Source: W0P28-013 sp963621145 (lineage in GTDB: Bacteria > Bacteroidota > Bacteroidia > Bacteroidales > Paludibacteraceae). Taken from it: 10,051 nt of DNA. The DNA lies in NCBI GenBank assembly GCA_963621145.1, contig CAVFDI010000058.1, forward strand, positions 1 to 10,051. The letters run 5' to 3'. Shown piece after piece: positions 6,244 to 10,051 of the stretch (position 1 is the stretch's first letter; every line of letters starts with the position of its first letter). The notes under the pieces were generated by a model. That model had not been told where the DNA came from, made no database searches, and saw only the letters and a list, made by a program, of their open reading frames with translations. Both the position numbers and the translations under genes were made by a program.

Positions 6244-7549
6244 TTCTGCCCATGAGCGTTGCAGCGCTGGCATCGGTTATTTCAACCATCACAAGGTCGC
6301 CAATTTTGCTATTACCTTTGGCGAAAACCACGGTTTTGTTTTGCGATGTGCGCCCACACATGTCGTCGGCCGAGCGTTTGGAGCGTCCTTCGACCAAAAC
6401 TTCGAAAGTCTTGCCAACATCGCGTCGGTTCGAAGCAAGGCTCAACTCCTGCTGCAGAGCGATTATCTCGTTCAAACGGCGCACTTTTTCCTCTTCGCTG
6501 ATATTGTCGGGCAGATGTTTCGACGCAAAAGTGCCTGGTCGCTCCGAATATTTGAACATAAATGCGGTGTCGAAACCAACTTCGCGCATCAGGCTGAGCG
6601 TTTGTGCGTGGTCGTCGAGCGTCTCGCCATGAAAACCGCAAAACACATCGGTGCCGATGGTTGCTTCTGGCACAATGCGACGAATGGCAGCAATGCGATC
6701 CAAATACCATTCGCGCGTATATTTTCGGTTCATCGCCTTGAGCACTGCGTTGCTGCCGCTCTGCACAGGCAAATGAATGAATTTGCACACATTCGGATAG
6801 CGTGCAATCACCTCGAGCGTGGCGTCGCTCATATCTTTCGGGTGCGATGTGGTGAAACGAATGCGCATGTCGGGTGCAGCCAGCGCCACAGTCTCCAAAA
6901 GATGCGGGAAATCGACTATTTCGCCATCTTCTTTTTCGTATCGATACGAATTGACATTCTGACCAAGCAGCGTAACCTCCTTATAACCACGCTTTTGCAG
7001 ATCGGCAACCTCGTCCAAAATGCTCTGCACATCGCGACTGCGCTCACGGCCGCGCGTGTAAGGCACAATGCAGTACGAGCAGAAATTGTTACAACCGCGC
7101 ATAATGCTCACGAAGCCCGAAATGCCGCCTCCAATGCGCCTTGGCAGCACATTGCGATAGGTTTCGGTGGTCGATAGTTCTATGTTAATGGCTTTTTCGC
7201 CACGCATGGCAGCGCCAACAAGATTAGGCAGATCGAGATAGGCATCTGGACCCGCCACAAAATCGACACCACACTGCTCTATCAGCTGATTTTTCACACG
7301 TTCAGCCATGCAACCAATCACACCAATTATAACACGATGTTTGCGCCGCAGCGGCTGAAAATTTTGCAATCGGCCAAGCACACGCTGTTCGGCATTGTCG
7401 CGTATCGAGCAGGTATTCACTATGATGCAATCGGCCTCGTCGAGCGCGTCGGTCAGCTCAAATCCGCACGAATACATAATGGCCGCCACCACTTCGCTAT
7501 CAGCCACATTCATCTGGCAACCATAAGTCTCAATGAAGAGTTTTTTCAT
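6230..7549 (-). CDS. miaB: tRNA-2-methylthio-N6-dimethylallyladenosine synthase MiaB
   Basis: Encodes 439 residues, the normal length for MiaB, a cytosolic radical-SAM methylthiotransferase that converts i6A37 to ms2i6A37 in tRNAs reading UNN codons. The N-terminal UPF0004 domain has its three cluster cysteines: Cys11 (ETYGCQMN), Cys47 (NTCSIRDNA) and Cys80 (GVIGCMAER). The radical-SAM motif is CNNFCSYC with Cys153, Cys157 and Cys160, flanked by IMRG and IVPYTRGRERSR, which is characteristic of MiaB rather than MtaB or RimO. A TRAM domain follows from about residue 376 to the end. The start is ATG at 7547-7549, giving MKKLFIETYGCQMN as in other MiaB proteins. An in-frame ATG 36 codons upstream (7657) would add a Lys/Phe-rich leader from intergenic DNA and is rejected. 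Its stop codon lies within an AT-rich intergenic repeat. It is divergent from rpmH, so two translation genes share one control region. Confidence 0.97.
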   Translation of the reverse strand: MKKLFIETYGCQMNVADSEVVAAIMYSCGFELTDALDEADCIIVNTCSIRDNAEQRVLGRLQNFQPLRRKHRVIIGVIGCMAERVKNQLIEQCGVDFVAGPDAYLDLPNLVGAAMRGEKAINIELSTTETYRNVLPRRIGGGISGFVSIMRGCNNFCSYCIVPYTRGRERSRDVQSILDEVADLQKRGYKEVTLLGQNVNSYRYEKEDGEIVDFPHLLETVALAAPDMRIRFTTSHPKDMSDATLEVIARYPNVCKFIHLPVQSGSNAVLKAMNRKYTREWYLDRIAAIRRIVPEATIGTDVFCGFHGETLDDHAQTLSLMREVGFDTAFMFKYSERPGTFASKHLPDNISEEEKVRRLNEIIALQQELSLASNRRDVGKTFEVLVEGRSKRSADDMCGRTSQNKTVVFAKGNSKIGDLVMVEITDASAATLMGRIIGN

Positions 7550-7570
7550 TTTTTGAGAAAATTGATTTGG

Positions 7571-7620
7571 TCTTTTTTGTCGAAAAAATTCTTGCAAAAT
7601 TACTCTTTTTTGTCGAAAAA
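7571..7620. repeat. Two 17-base direct repeats flanking the miaB -7 element
   Basis: The word tcttttttgtcgaaaaa occurs at 7571-7587 and 7604-7620, a spacing of 33 bases. The candidate miaB -7 element (7595-7602) lies between the copies. The word is partly self-complementary (tttt-gtcg-aaaa). Placement suggests a possible regulator or DNA-bending site, but it may be chance in AT-rich DNA. Confidence 0.6.
7595..7602 (-). promoter_or_regulatory. Putative -7 promoter element for miaB
   Basis: On the minus strand this reads TAATTTTG (followed by C), a full match to TAnnTTTG and identical to the candidate ychF element. It lies 46 bases before the miaB ATG. No good -33 box is visible at 19-20 bases upstream. 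Confidence 0.5.
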
Positions 7621-7675
7621 TGGCGGCTTTTGGAGTGGCCGAAAAAGTTTTCAACAAAAAAATATGTCAAAATGG

Positions 7676-7705
7676 TTGTTGGTTGAAAAAAAATGTCTAC
7701 CTTTG
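7676..7705 (+). promoter_or_regulatory. Promoter of rpmH
   Basis: TTG at 7676-7678, a 19-base spacer, and TACCTTTG at 7698-7705 form a good Bacteroidota -33/-7 promoter. Transcription would begin near 7711, leaving a leader of about 43 bases before the rpmH ATG. This is the best-formed promoter in the window, as expected for a ribosomal protein gene. Confidence 0.65.
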
Positions 7706-7753
7706 CAACCCGAAATTTTCGGAATTATTTGAAACAATAAAACCAGTATAGAG

Positions 7754-7912
7754 ATGAAAAGAACGTTTCAACCATCGAACAGAAAACGCAAAAACAAACA
7801 TGGTTTCCGCGAAAGAATGGCCTCGGCCAATGGTCGTCGCGTGCTGGCTTCGCGCCGCGCACATGGTCGTAAGAAACTGACCGTTTCTGACGAATATTGC
7901 AAGAAAGCCTAA
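7754..7912 (+). CDS. rpmH: 50S ribosomal protein L34
   Basis: A 52-codon gene, read directly from the sequence. The protein begins MKRTFQPSNRKRKNKHGF and continues with RERMASANGRRVL and ASRRAHGRKKLTVSD, the universally conserved pattern of bacterial L34, a very basic protein of the large ribosomal subunit. The stop is TAA at 7910-7912. L34 is normally 44-53 residues, and the short C-terminal extension (DEYCKKA) is within the range for Bacteroidota. It has its own strong promoter and a terminator about 50 bases after the stop. In many bacteria rpmH sits beside rnpA and dnaA; here it is instead followed by the PASTA and pseudouridine synthase genes, an arrangement I recall from other Bacteroidales. 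Identity is certain. Confidence 0.98.
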   Translation: MKRTFQPSNRKRKNKHGFRERMASANGRRVLASRRAHGRKKLTVSDEYCKKA

Positions 7913-7961
7913 TGTTTTTCGGCTTGCTTCGGTGGGCTGAACAAGTTTTTTGCTGCAAGAG

Positions 7962-7989
7962 AAGCGGAGGCGCGGCCTTTGCTTTTTTT
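7962..7989 (+). terminator. Rho-independent terminator after rpmH
   Basis: Arms aagcggaggc (7962-7971) and gcctttgctt (7975-7984) form a ten-pair stem with two G-U pairs around a three-base GCG loop, and a T run follows (7983-7989). It probably ends most rpmH transcripts. The final bases of its T run also form the -33 element of the next promoter. Confidence 0.75.
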
Positions 7990-8016
7990 GTGTGTCCAAA
8001 AAAATGCGTAACTTTG
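7987..8016 (+). promoter_or_regulatory. Promoter of the PASTA-rluD unit
   Basis: TTTG at 7987-7990, an 18-base spacer and TAACTTTG at 8009-8016 match the Bacteroidota promoter. The -33 box overlaps the T run of the rpmH terminator. The predicted leader is about 40 bases. The 13 bases tgcgtaactttgt are shared exactly with the promoter at 3625-3637. Confidence 0.6.
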
Positions 8017-8032
8017 TGGTCGAACCTGACCT

Positions 8033-8058
8033 CGATTCTAAATTCTTAATTCAAAATT
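8033..8058. repeat. Short AT-rich intergenic word before the PASTA gene
   Basis: Imperfect repeats of the type attctaaattcttaattc lie immediately before the ATG at 8061, inside the expected leader. It resembles other low-complexity intergenic words in this window. No function is evident. Confidence 0.35.
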
Positions 8059-8060
8059 AG

Positions 8061-8885
8061 ATGAAGACATTTTGGAACTTTCTCAAAAGCAAATTTTTCT
8101 GGATAAATATCGCCGTAGCCATCGTTTTGGTGCTGGTAGTGGTAACCATTGTGCTGGCATCGCTCAAAAAATTCACGCTCCACGGCGAAGAGATTGAAGT
8201 GCCTGACCTACGCGGGCTCTACACCGAAGAAGCCGACATGACGCTGAAAAAGCTCGGTCTTTCGTACGAGGTGGTCGATTCCGTCTACGTGCGCGACCGT
8301 TTAGCTGGCGAGATTGTAGACCAAGTGCCCGACGCTGGAGGACACGTGAAACTCGGACGCAAAATCTACCTCACCATCAACGCCAAAAGCGAAAAACGCG
8401 TATCGCTGCCCGACCTTACCAACTACCCCAAACGCCAAGCCATTGCCACGCTCGAAGCCATCGGATTTCGCGTGGAAAAGGTGGAATATCAACCTTCGGA
8501 ATTTGCTGGGCTGGTGATGGAAGTGCGCTGTGGCGGCTCGGCAGTGCAAGCAGGCGACCGTCTGCGCGACGGTAGCAGCCTCACGCTGGTTGTTGGTGAA
8601 GAATCGATAGGCGAAACCGCCTACACGCCCGATGTGAAAGGCCTCACGGCCGACGAAGCCACCGAAGCCATCACGCAAAATCGCTTTGTGATTGGCGCCA
8701 TTGAATACGACGAAACACCCACCGACGATGCCGATCGCGCACTGTTTTTCGTCTACCGCCAATCGCCACAAGCAGGGAGTGCCTACGTTACGGGCAAACG
8801 CATCGACATTTTCCTTTCGAAAGATGCAACCAAAGTCGACACTAAAGCCGACCAAGGAGCAATGGACGAGAATTTCTTCGAATAA
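8061..8885 (+). CDS. Membrane-anchored triple-PASTA-domain protein
   Basis: Encodes 274 residues. A short basic cytoplasmic tail (residues 1-13) is followed by one membrane helix (about 14-34) and three PASTA domains facing the periplasm, at about 43-108, 113-179 and 186-253. Each has the family pattern: a strand with V/L-P-D-L/V at its start (VPDLRGL, LPDLTNY, TPDVKGL), a helix with A-x-x-x-L or similar, and a final strand ending in a hydrophobic tract. PASTA domains bind muropeptides or beta-lactams in Ser/Thr kinases and penicillin-binding proteins, but here there is no kinase or transpeptidase domain, so the protein is PASTA-only. A cell-wall-sensing or binding role is inferred, not shown. 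The C-terminal 20 residues are acidic and probably unstructured. It precedes the RluD-type gene by four bases and is surely cotranscribed with it. Confidence 0.92.
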   Translation: MKTFWNFLKSKFFWINIAVAIVLVLVVVTIVLASLKKFTLHGEEIEVPDLRGLYTEEADMTLKKLGLSYEVVDSVYVRDRLAGEIVDQVPDAGGHVKLGRKIYLTINAKSEKRVSLPDLTNYPKRQAIATLEAIGFRVEKVEYQPSEFAGLVMEVRCGGSAVQAGDRLRDGSSLTLVVGEESIGETAYTPDVKGLTADEATEAITQNRFVIGAIEYDETPTDDADRALFFVYRQSPQAGSAYVTGKRIDIFLSKDATKVDTKADQGAMDENFFE

Positions 8886-8889
8886 AAAA

Positions 8890-9960
8890 ATGTCCGATCC
8901 GAACGACATAGAATCACTCGAATTGCTCGACGATGACGATGAGTCGCTCGTTGCGCCCGAACGCTACGAACATCGCCACTACACAGTCGACAAAGGTCAA
9001 GCACTTCTGCGCATCGACAAATATCTGTCGGGCGTAATGCCCAACACTTCGCGCAATCGCATTCAAGAGGCTGCCGACGCAGGCGCCATTCTTGTGAACG
9101 GCAAGCCCGTGAAATCGAACTACCGTGTGAAGCCGCTCGACGAAATCAGCCTCGTCCTCGACCACCCAAAAACGGACTATACCATTGTGGCTCAGGACAT
9201 TCCGATTGATGTAGTTTACGAAGACGACGATCTTCTGGTGGTAAATAAACAACCAGGATTGGTGGTTCACCCAGGGTTTGGTAATGTCGATGGCACGCTG
9301 CTCAACGCCATTGCTTGGCACCTGCGCGACGATCCCAAATTCGACGCCAACGATCCGCGCATCGGTCTGGTTCACCGCATCGACAAAGATACTTCGGGAC
9401 TGCTACTGATAGCCAAAAACGAAGACGCCAAGGCACGACTTGCGCTGCAATTTTTCAACAAAACCACCGAACGCACCTACAACGCACTGGTTTGGGGCGT
9501 GGTGAAAGACGACGAAGGCACTATCGATGGCGCACTTGGGCGTGATCCGCGCGACCGCAAGTCGTTCACCGTTCTGCCCGACGACAATCCCACTGCCAAA
9601 CATGCCGTTACGCACTATCGTGTGTTGGAGCGATTTGCCTACACCACGCTGGTGGAATGTAAACTCGAGACTGGGCGCACGCACCAAATCCGCGTCCACA
9701 TGAAGCACATCGGCCACACGCTTTTCAACGATGCTCACTATGGCGGCGACGAGGTGCTGAAGGGCGTTCGCACCGCCAAATACAAGCAATTTGTGCAGAA
9801 TTGTTTTGAGCTCTGTCCGCGCCAAGCACTGCATGCCAAAACACTCGGTTTCGAACACCCCACTACCCACCAATGGATGCAGTTCGATAGCGCACTGCCG
9901 CACGACATGCAATCGCTCATCGAAAAATGGCGCAAATACACGCCAGCACAGGAATCGTAA
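8890..9960 (+). CDS. rluD: RluA-family 23S rRNA pseudouridine synthase, RluD type
   Basis: Encodes 356 residues. After an acidic N-terminal tail (residues 4-25), an S4 RNA-binding domain spans about 38-95 (RIDKYLSG, SRNRIQEAADAGAILVNGKPV, YRVKPLDEI). The catalytic domain follows: LLVVNKQPGLVVHPG at 115-129, the signature HRIDKDTSGLLLIAKN with the nucleophile Asp165, ERTYNALVWG, and the C-terminal LETGRTHQIRVHMKHIGHTLFND and RQALHAKTLGFEHP segments. Family members isomerise uridine to pseudouridine in RNA; the S4 domain together with overall length fits RluD, which modifies helix 69 of 23S rRNA (positions 1911, 1915 and 1917 in E. coli), although other RluA members cannot be excluded. The start is ATG at 8890, four bases after the PASTA stop; a longer reading frame from 8692 overlaps the PASTA gene by nearly 200 bases and is rejected. 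Confidence 0.94.
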   Translation: MSDPNDIESLELLDDDDESLVAPERYEHRHYTVDKGQALLRIDKYLSGVMPNTSRNRIQEAADAGAILVNGKPVKSNYRVKPLDEISLVLDHPKTDYTIVAQDIPIDVVYEDDDLLVVNKQPGLVVHPGFGNVDGTLLNAIAWHLRDDPKFDANDPRIGLVHRIDKDTSGLLLIAKNEDAKARLALQFFNKTTERTYNALVWGVVKDDEGTIDGALGRDPRDRKSFTVLPDDNPTAKHAVTHYRVLERFAYTTLVECKLETGRTHQIRVHMKHIGHTLFNDAHYGGDEVLKGVRTAKYKQFVQNCFELCPRQALHAKTLGFEHPTTHQWMQFDSALPHDMQSLIEKWRKYTPAQES

Positions 9961-9964
9961 CACA

Positions 9965-9982
9965 CAAAAATCCCCATTTTTG
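9965..9982. terminator. Weak hairpin after rluD
   Basis: Arms caaaaat and atttttg surround a CCCC loop, a seven-pair stem that is almost all A-T. It begins four bases after the rluD stop and ends in five Ts within the arm. It could weakly terminate transcription but may be chance. Confidence 0.25.
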
Positions 9983-10004
9983 CCAATCGAAAATTTGTTG
10001 AAAA

Positions 10005-10037
10005 CGTAAATTTTGGACTTCAATTCCAAATTTTACG
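10005..10037. repeat. Inverted repeat near the window end
   Basis: Arms cgtaaattttgga (10005-10017) and tccaaattttacg (10025-10037) pair at 12 of 13 positions around a seven-base loop. No T run follows on either strand, so it is not a typical terminator. It lies just before an ATG at 10045-10047 that could begin the next gene, but only seven bases of that are present. Confidence 0.5.
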
Positions 10038-10051
10038 CGAAAAAATGGAGT

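Noticed and set aside
6341..7177. A 278-codon open frame on the plus strand, opposite miaB
   Set aside because: It lies wholly antisense to a clearly conserved gene, has no recognisable domain, and its composition is what antisense reading of miaB codons would give.
7550..7657. N-terminal extension of MiaB by 36 residues
   Set aside because: It would translate the direct-repeat and promoter region; the start at 7549 matches the family N-terminus.
7918..7944. Possible hairpin ttcggc/gctgaa just after rpmH
   Set aside because: The stem is only six pairs with a 12-base loop, and a much better terminator follows at 7962-7989.
8692..8889. N-terminal extension of the pseudouridine synthase into the PASTA gene
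   Set aside because: It overlaps the third PASTA domain in another frame; the ATG at 8890, four bases after the stop, is a normal operon junction.

Overview
The window looks like chromosomal DNA from a member of the Bacteroidota, most likely the order Bacteroidales. Three things point there. Nearly every upstream region carries the Bacteroidota -7 promoter element TAnnTTTG in place of a sigma-70 -10 box. Starts lack clear Shine-Dalgarno sequences. The gene content is typical of the group: a secreted multi-domain protein with a C-terminal sorting-like domain, a lipoprotein glutaminyl cyclase of the M28 fold, and the block rpmH - PASTA protein - RluD-type synthase. No phage, transposase, CRISPR array, rRNA or tRNA was seen.

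Layout. 13-1116 (minus): ychF, a P-loop ATPase. 1117-1368: a divergent intergenic region with a promoter for each side. 1369-3519 (plus): a large secreted protein with repeated Ig-like domains and a starch-binding-like domain; 532 of its bases (2733-3264) are unsequenced Ns. It ends at a strong palindromic terminator (3559-3590). 3701-4983 (plus): a two-gene unit of a Dabb-family alpha/beta-barrel protein and a glutaminyl-peptide cyclotransferase-like lipoprotein, overlapping by four bases (ATGA). 4993-6165 (minus): an MFS transporter with a TTG start, facing the cyclase gene with nine bases between stop codons. 6230-7549 (minus): miaB, just upstream of the transporter gene and possibly cotranscribed with it. 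7550-7753: a second divergent promoter region. 7754-7912 (plus): rpmH, only 52 codons. 8061-8885 and 8890-9960 (plus): a membrane-anchored triple-PASTA protein and an RluD-type pseudouridine synthase, four bases apart. The last 91 bases hold two small inverted repeats and possibly the first codons of another gene.

Functionally the window mixes translation genes (ychF, miaB, rpmH, rluD) with envelope genes (secreted protein, cyclase lipoprotein, PASTA protein, transporter). The most unusual locus is the secreted repeat protein. Its two Ig-like domains share an almost identical 80-base stretch, and the assembly gap follows the second copy directly, so true length and domain number are unknown. 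No clearly new multi-gene system is visible; the findings are mostly local.
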